The notes beneath the pieces were generated by a model. That model was given only the letters and a program-made list of their open reading frames with translations, did not search any database and was not told the DNA's origin. From positions 62,001 to 126,000 of the forward strand of contig NZ_BSTJ01000017.1 in assembly GCF_030269445.1 (NCBI RefSeq): 64,000 nucleotides of DNA, written 5' to 3'. The stretch is from Actinoallomurus iriomotensis (GTDB taxonomy: Bacteria > Actinomycetota > Actinomycetes > Streptosporangiales > Streptosporangiaceae). Numbering within the stretch: the first letter of the stretch is position 1; every line of letters starts with the position of its first letter. The position numbers and the translations under genes are program-made. Positions 50,241-59,051 of the stretch are shown here, in pieces.

Positions 50241-51347
50241 TCAGTCCTCGGTGCCCTGGGCGATGGCCTCGTGGACCTCCTCGCGGCGTACCGCCAGCTC
50301 CTGTTCGGCCTTGGCCCGGTCGATCTCTTCGGCGATGTCCTCGTCCTGCTTCATGAGCTGGACCAGGTCGGCCTTGGCGTGGTCGAGCACACCCATGTCG
50401 GCGTAGGCCTTCTTCACCTTGTCGCCCCACAGCCCGATGTCGCGGACGCACGGGACGATGCGGGTGAAGAGCAGCGACTGGTAGAGCTGGTACACCGGGC
50501 CGTTGTCGACGAGGTTCATGCACTCCTTGACCGGCATGTCGAGCGTCTCGAAGATCTCTTTGCCCTTGAACCGGTCGCGCATGAGGTAGCAGCCCTCGAC
50601 GACGAACTCCTCGCGCTCGGCGCGCTCCTTGGAGGTCAGCTGCGCGTAGTAGTCCTTGAGCGCCAGCCGCCCGAACGCCACGTGCCGTGCCTCGTCCTGC
50701 ATGACGTACGCGAGGAGCTGCTTGACGAGCGGGTTGGTGGACATGTCGCGGTAGACGCCGAAGGCGGCGAGGGCCAGACCCTCGATGAGCACCTGCATGC
50801 CGAGGTAGGGCAGGTCCCAGCGGCCGTCGGACAGCGACTCCTCCAGGAGCTTGGCCAGGTCCTGGTTGATCGGGTAGTACATCCCGATCTTGTCCTGGAT
50901 GAACTTGTTGTACAGCTCGACGTGCCGGGCCTCGTCCATGACCTGGGTCGCGGCGTAGAACTTGGAGTCCATGTCGGGCACCGACTCCACGATGCGGGCG
51001 GCGACCGTCAGCGCGCCCTGCTCACCGTGCAGGAACTGGCTGAACAGCCAGGTGCCCTGATGGCGGCCGAACTCGTCGCGCGCCTCCTGCGGCATCCGGT
51101 CCCACAGGTCCGAGCCGGCCAGCGGGTTGAGGTCCTCGGGGAAGCCGGCGACGTTGTGCGGGTCGACCGCGACGTCCCAGTCGATGCGCTTCTGGGCGTC
51201 CCACTGCTTGTCCTTGCCCTTCTGGTAGAGCGACAGCAGCCGGTCGCGGCCGTCGTCGTACTCCCAGTTGAACCGCGCGGCCCCCGCGACGGGCACGTGC
51301 CACGTGCTCTCCGGAATGGGGGTCGTGTACAGATCACGCATCGTCAT
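50241..51347 (-). CDS. R2-like diiron oxidase/oxygenase
   Basis: 368 aa, ATG at 51347 with GGAGG 9 nt upstream. A four-helix diiron bundle is shown by Glu in FLHGEQGALT, EARH in VMDEARHVELY, Glu in VLIEGLALAAFG and EARH in VMQDEARHVAFGR, the two E-x-x-H pairs of ferritin-like and ribonucleotide-reductase-R2-like oxidases. The DEARH form also occurs in multicomponent monooxygenases. No ferredoxin or reductase is adjacent. Substrate unknown; the downstream lipase and upstream ArsR-type gene suggest lipid or aromatic metabolism. Confidence 0.85.
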   Translation of the reverse strand: MTMRDLYTTPIPESTWHVPVAGAARFNWEYDDGRDRLLSLYQKGKDKQWDAQKRIDWDVAVDPHNVAGFPEDLNPLAGSDLWDRMPQEARDEFGRHQGTWLFSQFLHGEQGALTVAARIVESVPDMDSKFYAATQVMDEARHVELYNKFIQDKIGMYYPINQDLAKLLEESLSDGRWDLPYLGMQVLIEGLALAAFGVYRDMSTNPLVKQLLAYVMQDEARHVAFGRLALKDYYAQLTSKERAEREEFVVEGCYLMRDRFKGKEIFETLDMPVKECMNLVDNGPVYQLYQSLLFTRIVPCVRDIGLWGDKVKKAYADMGVLDHAKADLVQLMKQDEDIAEEIDRAKAEQELAVRREEVHEAIAQGTED

Positions 51348-51373
51348 GGGGGAAACCTCCCGCGAAGACCGGG

Positions 51374-51400
51374 CTTTACATATCTTGGTAACACGTAAAG
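51374..51400. promoter_or_regulatory. operator-like inverted repeat ahead of the diiron gene
   Basis: CTTTAC at 51374-51379 and GTAAAG at 51395-51400 with an extra GTAA between them, in an AT-rich 70-bp spacer between the ArsR-type gene and the diiron gene. A likely site for that regulator. Confidence 0.45.
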
Positions 51401-51417
51401 TCAGGCCCCGCCAGGGG

Positions 51418-52434
51418 TCAGTCCTCGAACAGTTCGGTCAGCCGTTCCGCACGCGGAGTCAGTGACACCCGGACCTCCCGGCCGTGCCGTTCCCGCCGTA
51501 CGAGGCCGGCGGCCGCGAGGCGTTCGCAGTGGTACGTGATCGCGCTGGGGGTGAGCCGGGTCAGCGCGGCCAGCTCGCCCATCGTGACCGGCTGGGACAC
51601 CGCGCTCAGCACCTGCGCGCGGACCGGCCCGAGCAGGAGTTCGAGGGCGTCGCCGTCGCTCTCCGGCGCGGGCTGGCTGCGGAACAGCCGCCCCGCGCCG
51701 GGCACCGGGTAGCCCAGCCACACCGCGTCCGGCCGGTCGAGGCTGCAGATCAGCGCGTCGCCGCCGGAGACCATCGGCACCAGCACCAGCGGCCGTCCGG
51801 CCAGGTCGAACCGGGCCGGCTCGGGGTCGCGGATCTTCAGCACGCCGTCCTCGAACCGGCTGCTCGGATGGATGCCGCCGAGGATCACGTCGAGCCGGCC
51901 GCGCATCGCCGCCGCGCCCACGCGCGCGACCTCGCGGTCCAGCAGCGGGCGCGCGTCCCGCCACGCCGGCCGCATCGCCGCCCAGACCTGGCTCGTCGCG
52001 GAGGCGTACGCGCGCAGCCAGTTACGCGGCTGCCGGGCGACCGTACGCCAGTGCGGAGGCGGCCCGGAGGAGCCGAAGACGCCGTCGAGGTCGGCGAGAA
52101 GGTCGTCGGGCGACAGGTCCCGCAACCGCTCGATCTGCTCGTCGACCGACGTCTCCAGGATGGGGTTGAGCGGGCTCACGCAGTCGGGCGTGACCGAGTG
52201 TCCCGGTGCCACGAGCGGCCACACCGCCTGGGCCTGCGCGGGCGAGACGACCGAGCGGATGTGCCGCCGCCACGACTCCGGCGCGCCGCGCCGGCGTCCG
52301 CCGAGGGCGTCGGTCGTGAGCGCCAGCACGGACAGGTACGGGTCCAGCGACACACGTACCTGCGCGTCATCGAGCCTTCCGATATGAAGTTCTGTCGCGT
52401 CCGGCCGTTTGACCTGCTGGGTGGATACAGTCAT
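51418..52434 (-). CDS. ArsR-type regulator with long N-terminal DUF5937-like domain
   Basis: 338 aa. The C-terminal 90 residues are a winged helix of the ArsR/HTH_20 group: LLLGPVRAQVLSAVSQPVTM then GELAALTRLTPSAITYHCER. The N-terminal 230 residues form the DUF5937-like region seen only in actinobacterial ArsR proteins (LDPYLSVLALTTDALGG, ESWRRHIRSVVSPAQAQAVW, HPSSRFEDGVLKIRDPEPAR). It precedes the diiron and lipase genes on the same strand and probably controls them. Confidence 0.87.
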   Translation of the reverse strand: MTVSTQQVKRPDATELHIGRLDDAQVRVSLDPYLSVLALTTDALGGRRRGAPESWRRHIRSVVSPAQAQAVWPLVAPGHSVTPDCVSPLNPILETSVDEQIERLRDLSPDDLLADLDGVFGSSGPPPHWRTVARQPRNWLRAYASATSQVWAAMRPAWRDARPLLDREVARVGAAAMRGRLDVILGGIHPSSRFEDGVLKIRDPEPARFDLAGRPLVLVPMVSGGDALICSLDRPDAVWLGYPVPGAGRLFRSQPAPESDGDALELLLGPVRAQVLSAVSQPVTMGELAALTRLTPSAITYHCERLAAAGLVRRERHGREVRVSLTPRAERLTELFED

Positions 52435-52531
52435 GTTTCGCTTCCCCGTCGGCTAGACAGGTGGGACGCGGGCAGATGCCCGAGGGTTCCGCTATGTGAC
52501 TATCCTCCCAATCACCGACATTCGGTAGGGA

Positions 52532-53410
52532 CTATTCGCGGATTTCGGCGCCATCCGTTCGACGCGCCGCATAGTAGACGGCGGCCATGTCCTCGTCGCC
52601 GTGACCCAGCTCGATCGCGCGGCGAAACTGCTCGCGTGCGGTGTCGGCGATCCGCGGGTTCGCCCCGGCGGCGCGGCCGGCCGCCGCGACCAGGCCGGCG
52701 TCCTTCGCGGCGCCGGTCAGGGGGAAGGACGCCGGCAGCTCACGCTTGATGATGGCCTCGCCCTTGAGGTGCGCGTACGGCGTGTCCATCAGGCCGCCCT
52801 CGATCGCTTGCAGGAACAGACGCGGGTCGAGATCGAACGCCTCCGCGAGCGCCACCGCCTCGCCGATCGCCGAGGTCAGGGCCAGGACCCAGCTGTTGGC
52901 GACGAGCTTGAGCCGGGACGCCTCGGTGCCCTCGCCGATCCACATCGTGCGCGATCCGATCGCCTCGAAAACGCGGCCGACGCGCTCGTCGCGGGGACCG
53001 GAGGCCAGCACGACCAGGGCGCCGTCCTCGGCGGGCTTGCGGGTGCCGAGCACGGGGGAGTCCACGTACGGGACGCCGCGCGACCGGGCGAGCTCGGCCA
53101 GCCGGTCGGCGGCCTCGGCGCCGACGGTGCTCATCTGCACCCAGATCGCGCCCTCTTCCATCGCGGGCAGCACACCCGCGATGACCTGCTCGACGGCGTC
53201 GCCGTCGAGCAGCATGGTCACGACCACGTCCGCGCCGTCGGCCGCCTCGGCCGCCTCGTCGCACACGACCGCGCCGTCGTCGGCGAGCGGCTCGGCCTTG
53301 GCGCGGGTACGGTTCCAGGCCCGCACGCCGAGGCCGGCGCGCAGCAGGTTACGGGCGATGGGCTCGCCCATGATCCCGGTTCCCAGTACGGCAACGGTCA
53401 AATTGTCCAT
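52532..53410 (-). CDS. beta-hydroxyacid dehydrogenase (3-hydroxyisobutyrate/tartronate-semialdehyde type)
   Basis: 292 aa. N-terminal Rossmann motif VAVLGTGIMGEPIARNLLRAG, NRT after strand two, then VTMLLDGDAVEQVI, the substrate loop DSPVLGTRKPAEDGALVVLA and the catalytic Lys in RLKLVANSWVLALTSAIGEA. Oxidises a 3-hydroxyacid with NAD(P). It sits 51 bp downstream of an IclR gene; IclR/AllR with tartronate-semialdehyde reductase is a known glyoxylate pairing, so that substrate is possible. Confidence 0.9.
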   Translation of the reverse strand: MDNLTVAVLGTGIMGEPIARNLLRAGLGVRAWNRTRAKAEPLADDGAVVCDEAAEAADGADVVVTMLLDGDAVEQVIAGVLPAMEEGAIWVQMSTVGAEAADRLAELARSRGVPYVDSPVLGTRKPAEDGALVVLASGPRDERVGRVFEAIGSRTMWIGEGTEASRLKLVANSWVLALTSAIGEAVALAEAFDLDPRLFLQAIEGGLMDTPYAHLKGEAIIKRELPASFPLTGAAKDAGLVAAAGRAAGANPRIADTAREQFRRAIELGHGDEDMAAVYYAARRTDGAEIRE

Positions 53411-53461
53411 GAGATCACTTCTACCCCACCCTCGCCGGGATGATCTCGGCGGGGACGAGCG

Positions 53462-54229
53462 TCACGCCGAGAGGCTCTCCGCCAGGCGTCCGGCCGTACG
53501 GCGCATGATCGGTACGACGTCGTCGATCACGTTGAGGGGCAGCCGGCCCTGGGGCCCGGAGATCGAGATCGCGGCCAGGGTCGGCGTGCCGGTGAGGGGC
53601 ACGGCGACGCAGCGCACGCCGATCTCCTGCTCCTCGTCGTCGAGGGCGTATCCGCGCCGCCGGATCGTGCCCAGCTGCTTCAGCAGCGCCGCCGGGTCGG
53701 TGATGGTGTGCGGCGTGTGCGCGGGCAGGCCCGTACGGCCGATGATCTCGCCGGCCACGGAGTCGGGGAGCTGGGCGAGCAGGGCCTTGCCCACGCCGGT
53801 GCAGTGCGGGTTCACGCGCCGGCCGACCTCGGTGAACATGCGCATCGAGTGCTTGGAGGGCACCTGCGCGACGTAGACCACCTCGTCGCCCTCCAGTACG
53901 GCCATGTTGGCGGTCTCGCCGACCTCGTCCACGAGCTGCGCGAGCGAGGGTTGCGCCCAGGACCCCAGCAGCCGCTCCGCCGTCTCGCCGAGGTGGATGA
54001 GGCGGGGTCCGAGGGCGTACCGCTTGGACGGCTCCTGCCGGACGTATCCGCGGTTGACCAGGGTGCGCATCAGCCGGTAGATGGTCGGCATCGGCAGCCC
54101 GGAGGTCTCCGCCAGCTCGGTCAGGGCCAGCCGGCCGCCCGCGTCGGCGAGGTGTTCGAGCAGTTCGAACGCCCGCTCCAGCGAGCGTACGCCGGACGCG
54201 GCCCGCGCTCCCGTGTCATCCCCCGTCAC
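53462..54229 (-). CDS. IclR-family transcriptional regulator
   Basis: 255 aa. N-terminal winged helix (VRSLERAFELLEHLADAGGR, SGLPMPTIYRLMRTLVNRGY) and a C-terminal GAF-like effector domain with GETANMAVLEGDEVVYVAQV, HCTGVGKALLAQLPD and RGYALDDEEQEIGVRCVAVP. Probably regulates the dehydrogenase downstream and itself; an inverted repeat lies 34 nt before its start. Confidence 0.93.
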   Translation of the reverse strand: MTGDDTGARAASGVRSLERAFELLEHLADAGGRLALTELAETSGLPMPTIYRLMRTLVNRGYVRQEPSKRYALGPRLIHLGETAERLLGSWAQPSLAQLVDEVGETANMAVLEGDEVVYVAQVPSKHSMRMFTEVGRRVNPHCTGVGKALLAQLPDSVAGEIIGRTGLPAHTPHTITDPAALLKQLGTIRRRGYALDDEEQEIGVRCVAVPLTGTPTLAAISISGPQGRLPLNVIDDVVPIMRRTAGRLAESLSA

Positions 54230-54262
54230 CCTGTTTCTCCTCTCCCGTTGACGACATCCTAC

Positions 54263-54277
54263 TTTCGTCAGGCGAAA
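54263..54277. promoter_or_regulatory. TTTCG-N5-CGAAA palindrome ahead of the IclR gene
   Basis: Perfect 5-bp arms with a TCAGG centre, 34 nt upstream of the IclR ATG. IclR proteins commonly bind such short AT-flanked palindromes next to their own promoters. Confidence 0.45.
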
Positions 54278-54412
54278 AAACTGGGAGAGTCCCGCGGGTT
54301 ACAATGCGTGGTGACTCGGCTATAAGACGTAGCGACTCGCCTTGCGGGCGTCCACCCGCCCGTCCCCCTCGAAGGCCACCCGGCTATCCCACACCTTGGG
54401 GGACGTCCCGCC

Positions 54413-55525
54413 ATGAAGGTGACATCCGGCACGCTGCTCGCCACGGCGGTGCTCGCCACGACGGGCGGGACTTTCGGCCCTGCCCGGTTCGCCGCGGTCG
54501 CGGCGCCCGCCGTCCACCTGGTGACCTCGATCCAGACCCTCTCCCGCGCGCCGGAGGGGACCCGTTACGCCGTTTCGGTGCGCCCGGTCGGCGGCACGGC
54601 CCGGGCGGCGACGCTCGTGCTCAGCACCTTCGCTCCGGCCGCCTGGACGGCCGCGGCATCGGGCTGCCTGTCCAGCGCCGACCGTACCGCCATGGCCTGC
54701 GACCTGGGCGACCTGAGCCCGCAGCGGGGCCGCACGCTGCACGTCACCGCCCGGCCGGGGCCGGGCGGTCCCGCGCAGGTGCCGGTCGTCGCGCAGGCCG
54801 GCGCGGCGAACGCTCCCTCGGTCATCGCGTCGCTCGGCGTCGCGCACCCCGCCGCCTTCCGGATGGTGCGTCGGGTCCGCGCACCCGATCCGTCGTCCTC
54901 GCCCGGCACGGACGCGTCACCCGAGCCGTGGACGTCCTCGGCACCGGCGGCGTCCCCGGCACTGGCGCCGTCGCCCGAGCCGTCGCCGTCCTTCTCCACG
55001 GCACCCGTCTCACCCGAGGCCGCACCGTGGTCGGCCGTGGCCGTCCCGCCCCGTCGCGCGCGCCCGCCGCGCCCCGCGGCCAAGCCGCCTCACCGGCCCA
55101 CCGCCTCGGCCACGCCCTCGCCGGCGCCGTCGCAGGCCGGCCCGGCGCCGATGGCGGGCGCGCCGGCCATCCCGCAGGTGTCGGTGAGCCCGGAGGCCTC
55201 CGCGTCATCCGCGGCCAACCCGCCGCTCGGCGGCCCTCCGCTGCCGCTGCCCACCATCTCGTCGACGCCGTCGACGCCGCGCATCGCGCCGGGCAACCCG
55301 CACGAGGGCGTCTCCCAGCTGGACACGCTCTCCCCGGCCGGAGCGATGCAGGCCGGACGCACCTCCTGGGCGACCCTGATCGCGATCGCGGTCGTCACCG
55401 AGGCCGGGCTGCTCTGGCTCGTCGCCGGGCTGACGGTGATGCGTCGGCGTCGCGCCCTCGGCGCCTCCTCCCGGCGGTCCGGACGGCGGGCACTCAGGCC
55501 CCTTGTCTCCCGCATTCGTCCCTGA
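54413..55525 (+). CDS. secreted Pro-rich cell-surface protein with C-terminal anchor
   Basis: 370 aa. A signal peptide (MKVTSGTLLATAVLATTGGT) is followed by a beta-rich DUF11-like domain (residues 35-145; YAVSVRPVGGTARAATLVLS), then about 160 residues of Pro, Ser, Ala and Thr with no structure. A membrane helix (WATLIAIAVVTEAGLLWLVA) and an Arg-rich tail end the protein, so it is anchored in the membrane with the domain outside. Similar proteins occur across actinomycetes with unknown function. Confidence 0.8.
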   Translation: MKVTSGTLLATAVLATTGGTFGPARFAAVAAPAVHLVTSIQTLSRAPEGTRYAVSVRPVGGTARAATLVLSTFAPAAWTAAASGCLSSADRTAMACDLGDLSPQRGRTLHVTARPGPGGPAQVPVVAQAGAANAPSVIASLGVAHPAAFRMVRRVRAPDPSSSPGTDASPEPWTSSAPAASPALAPSPEPSPSFSTAPVSPEAAPWSAVAVPPRRARPPRPAAKPPHRPTASATPSPAPSQAGPAPMAGAPAIPQVSVSPEASASSAANPPLGGPPLPLPTISSTPSTPRIAPGNPHEGVSQLDTLSPAGAMQAGRTSWATLIAIAVVTEAGLLWLVAGLTVMRRRRALGASSRRSGRRALRPLVSRIRP

Positions 55526-55600
55526 GATGGCGATTCCCTGTGGGAGCACTCGTCACTACGCTTGCGGAATCGCACGATTCGTATTCAGGGGAGCCGAACG

Positions 55601-55849
55601 ATGGCTGACACGGGGTTGTACTGTCCGAAGTGCGCGGGAAAGTGGGACACGCACGACCGCAACGGAGTGGTGATCGAGGAGTGTGCGGGCTGCCAGGGGG
55701 TCTTCCTCGACCGTGGTGAGCTCGAGCGCCTCATCGACGCCGAGAGTGAGTACCTCGCCAAGATCGACCCGGCGGGGGAGGCGGAGACGTCCTACCACGG
55801 CCGGCACCGTCGCGGCATCATTCACCAGGTCTTCACGCCCACCGAGTGA
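55601..55849 (+). CDS. zf-TFIIB-type zinc-ribbon protein
   Basis: 82 aa, ATG at 55601 after GGGGAGCC. A CPKC pair at residues 8-11 and a CAGC pair at about 29-32 form the zinc ribbon, followed by GVFLDRGELERLI, the hallmark of PF13453. Function of the family is unknown. The last 28 bp overlap the end of the convergent cydC. Confidence 0.85.
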   Translation: MADTGLYCPKCAGKWDTHDRNGVVIEECAGCQGVFLDRGELERLIDAESEYLAKIDPAGEAETSYHGRHRRGIIHQVFTPTE

Positions 55850-57543
55850 TCCGTGTGGAGGCGTTCGGCCTCCCACAGGTCACGGTAGGGTCCGCGCACA
55901 GCGGCCAGCGCGTCGTGGGGACCGCGCTGAAGGATCCTGCCTCGGTCGAGGACCACGATCTCATCGGCCGCCTTCAGGGGAGCGAGGCGGTGAGTGACGA
56001 GGACGACCGTCCGCTCGTCACCGAGCACGTCGGTGACGAGCCGGTCGGCCGCCGGCAGGTCCAGTCCCTCCGCCGGCTCGTCCAGCAGCAGCACCGGCGG
56101 GTCGGCGAGCAGGGCGCGGGCGAGCAGCAGCCGCTGACGCTGGCCGCCCGACAGCCCGTCGTTCGCCACCGGCGTGTCCCAGGCGTCCGGCAGTGAACGG
56201 ATCCAGCCGAGCAGTCCGGCGCGGCGCGCGGCGGCCTCCAGGTCGGCGGCGGACGCGTCCGGCCGCGCGAGCGCGAGGTTGGCCCGGATCGAGGCGGTGA
56301 ACACGTGCGCGTCCTGGGTCAGGCCGCGCACGGCCGCGCGGACGTCCGCCGCGTCGTAGGCGTCCAGCGGCGCGCCCCCGAGCAGCACCGCTCCGCGCGC
56401 CCGCGTCTCTCCGGCCAGCACCCCGAGCAGCGTGCTCTTGCCCGCGCCGCTCGCCCCCACGATCGCCACCTTGCGGCCGAAGGGCACGCGCAGGTCGACG
56501 CCGTCGAGCGCGACCGCCCTCCCGTACGCGGCGCGCACCCCGGCCAGTTCGATGCCGGGCCGCGCGGGAACCCGCGCGCGCCGCGCGACGGCCGGTTCGG
56601 GCGGAGCGGAGGCGAGCAGGGCGGTGACGCGGCGGGCGGCGGGACGCAGTTCGACGAACCGCCGCGCGGCGTCGGCCACCGGCACGACGGCCTCCACCGC
56701 GACGAGCGCCGTCAGCGTGAGCACCGTGACCGGCACGGCGTCCGCGCCGTGTCGCCGGGCCACCCACAGCACGGCGAGCGCGGTCAGGCCCTGGACGGCG
56801 GTGCCCAGGGCGTTCATCGTCGCCTCGACCGCCGCGGACCGGCGTTCGGCGCGTTCCAGCCGCGCGGCGGCCTCTTCGGCGCGGGTGACGAACCGCTCCG
56901 TCGCCCCGAACGCCGCCAGGTCGGTCGCGCCGCGTGCCACGTCCAGGCCGCGTACGGCCAGGTCGGAGCGGGCGGCGGCGACTCTTCGCGCGCCCGCGCG
57001 GGACGCGAGCGCGGCCACGGCCGGCAGCGCCGCCCCGGCGAGGACGATCCCGGCGGCGAGCACCGCGCCGGCGGCCGGCAGCAGCACGACGCTGAGGACG
57101 ACCGCGGCGAGCCCCACCGCCCAGGAGACCATCGCGGGCAGCAGACAGCGCAGCAGCAGGTCCTGCACCGACTCCACGTCGGCGACCATCCGCTGGACGA
57201 GGTCCGCGTCCCGCCCGCCCGCGCCCACCGCGCCCAGGGACGGGTCCGCCGAGCGACGCAGCGCGTCGTACGTGCGCACCCGCAGGTCGGCGAGGACGCG
57301 GAGGGCGGCGTCGTGGCCGGTGAGCCGCTCGACGTACCGCAGACCGCCGCGGAACAGGGCGAACGCCCGTACGCCCACGATGGCGAGGGCCAGCGCGGAC
57401 AGCGGCGGCTGCTGCCCGGCCCGCGCGATGAGCCAGGCCGCGCAGGCGGTCAGCCCGACCGCGGACAGCTCACCGCCCACGCCCGCGGCCACCGCCCAGG
57501 CCAGCGCGGCCATGTGTCTTCTTCCGATCACGCGGGCGATCAC
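55822..57543 (-). CDS. cydC: thiol reductant ABC exporter subunit CydC
   Basis: 573 aa half-transporter: six membrane helices (residues 5-300) and an ATPase domain with Walker A GASGAGKST, signature LSGGQRQRLLLARALL, and Walker B LLLDEPAEGLDLPAADRL. The GTG start overlaps the cydD stop (GTGA). With CydD it forms the exporter needed to mature cytochrome bd, moving cysteine, glutathione or (in organisms without glutathione) other thiols or haem. Actinomycetes would offer mycothiol. Confidence 0.92.
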   Translation of the reverse strand: MIARVIGRRHMAALAWAVAAGVGGELSAVGLTACAAWLIARAGQQPPLSALALAIVGVRAFALFRGGLRYVERLTGHDAALRVLADLRVRTYDALRRSADPSLGAVGAGGRDADLVQRMVADVESVQDLLLRCLLPAMVSWAVGLAAVVLSVVLLPAAGAVLAAGIVLAGAALPAVAALASRAGARRVAAARSDLAVRGLDVARGATDLAAFGATERFVTRAEEAAARLERAERRSAAVEATMNALGTAVQGLTALAVLWVARRHGADAVPVTVLTLTALVAVEAVVPVADAARRFVELRPAARRVTALLASAPPEPAVARRARVPARPGIELAGVRAAYGRAVALDGVDLRVPFGRKVAIVGASGAGKSTLLGVLAGETRARGAVLLGGAPLDAYDAADVRAAVRGLTQDAHVFTASIRANLALARPDASAADLEAAARRAGLLGWIRSLPDAWDTPVANDGLSGGQRQRLLLARALLADPPVLLLDEPAEGLDLPAADRLVTDVLGDERTVVLVTHRLAPLKAADEIVVLDRGRILQRGPHDALAAVRGPYRDLWEAERLHTDHSVGVKTW

Positions 57544-59051
57544 GCGGCCACCTTGGGCAGGGTCAGGTGGACGACCCGGTCGGCGACCGACAGCAGCGCC
57601 GGGCGGTGGGCCACGAGCAGCGCGGTGCGCCCGTCGAGGAGCCGCCGCGCGGCCTCGGCGACGAGCGCCTCGCCGCGCAGGTCGAGCCGGGCCGTCGGCT
57701 CGTCCATCACGACGACCGGCGCGTCCATCAGATGGGCGCGGGCGATCGCGAGGCGCTGCCGCTGCCCGGCGGACAGCCCGAGGCCGCGTTCGCCCAGCAC
57801 GGTGCGGTACCCGTCCGGAAGCTCCGCGACGAACTCGTGCGCGCACGCGGCCTCGGCGGCCCGGCGGACCTCGGCGTCGCTCGCCTCCGGGCGGCCGAGC
57901 CGGATGTTGTCGGCGACCGTCCCGGCGAACAGGTGCGGCGCCTGCGGCACGTACGCGACCTGCCGCCGCCACGCGGCCAGGTCCAGTTCGGCGAGGTCGA
58001 CCCCGTCCACGAGGATCCGGCCGGACTCCGGCCGGGCGAAGCCGAGCACGGCCCGCAGCAGCGTGCTCTTGCCCGCGCCGCTCGGCCCGGTGAGCGCCAC
58101 CCGCTCGCCCGGCTCCACGGTCAACGAGAACCCCTCCAGCGCCGGCGCGCGGTCATCCGCGTAGCGCACGACGATGTCCTCCACCGCGATCCGCCCCGGC
58201 CGGACCCGTACGGCACCGGCCGCCGGACCGTCCCCGGCGAGCACCGCTTCGGCCTGATCGAGCACCGCGCGGCCCTCGGCGGCCGCGTGGAAGCGCGTGC
58301 CGAGCGACCGCAGCGGCAGGTAGGCCTCGGGCGCGAGCAGCAGCACGAGCAGCGCCGTCCGCAGGTCCAGCGAGCCGTCGAGGAGCCGCAGCCCGGCCGG
58401 CACCGCGACGAGCGCGACCGACAGCGTGGCGGCGATCTCCAGCACGAACGAGGACAGGAACGCGATCCGCAGCGTCCGCAGGGTCGCCCTCCGGTGCCCG
58501 TCGGCCATCGCGCGCACCACCCTGGCCTGCGCCCGGTCCCGGCCGTACGCGCGCAGGGTGCCCAGCCCGGTGACGACGTCGAGGAAGTGCCCGCCGAGCC
58601 GGTGCAGCGAAGCCCACTGCCGTTCGGTCGCCCGCCGCGTGTGCAGGCCGACGAGCGCCCCGAACACCGGGATCAGCGGCAGCGTCACCGCGACGATCAG
58701 CGCCGACGGCGGGTCCGCGACCGCGAGCCGTACGAGCACGGCGAGGGGCACCACCGCCGCGGCGTACCGCTGCGGCAGGTAGCCGGTGTAGTACGGGTCC
58801 AGGGCGTCCAGGCCGCGGCCGAGCAGCGTGACGTCGGCGCCGCGTTCGAGGAGCCGCCCGCGCAGCGCCCGCTTGCGCCGCGCGGCGGTCCATCCGCCCA
58901 CCGTCCCCTGGCCCAGCGTGAGCACGGCGCGTCCGGCGACGACGGCCGCGAGCGGCAGCAGCAGGGCGCTCCCGGCCAGCACCCGGGACAGCAGGTCGGC
59001 CTGGGCCACCACGAGGAGGCCCTGCGCGAGCGCGAGCAGCACGTACGTCAC
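57540..59051 (-). CDS. cydD: thiol reductant ABC exporter subunit CydD
   Basis: 503 aa from a GTG overlapping the cydB stop (GTGA); somewhat shorter than enteric CydD (about 590) mainly at the N-terminus, which begins directly in the first helix. Six membrane helices, then an ATPase domain with Walker A GPSGAGKSTLLRA, signature LSAGQRQRLAIARAHL and Walker B VVMDEPTARLD. The signature has Ala in place of the first Gly, as in several CydD proteins. Confidence 0.9.
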   Translation of the reverse strand: MTYVLLALAQGLLVVAQADLLSRVLAGSALLLPLAAVVAGRAVLTLGQGTVGGWTAARRKRALRGRLLERGADVTLLGRGLDALDPYYTGYLPQRYAAAVVPLAVLVRLAVADPPSALIVAVTLPLIPVFGALVGLHTRRATERQWASLHRLGGHFLDVVTGLGTLRAYGRDRAQARVVRAMADGHRRATLRTLRIAFLSSFVLEIAATLSVALVAVPAGLRLLDGSLDLRTALLVLLLAPEAYLPLRSLGTRFHAAAEGRAVLDQAEAVLAGDGPAAGAVRVRPGRIAVEDIVVRYADDRAPALEGFSLTVEPGERVALTGPSGAGKSTLLRAVLGFARPESGRILVDGVDLAELDLAAWRRQVAYVPQAPHLFAGTVADNIRLGRPEASDAEVRRAAEAACAHEFVAELPDGYRTVLGERGLGLSAGQRQRLAIARAHLMDAPVVVMDEPTARLDLRGEALVAEAARRLLDGRTALLVAHRPALLSVADRVVHLTLPKVAA

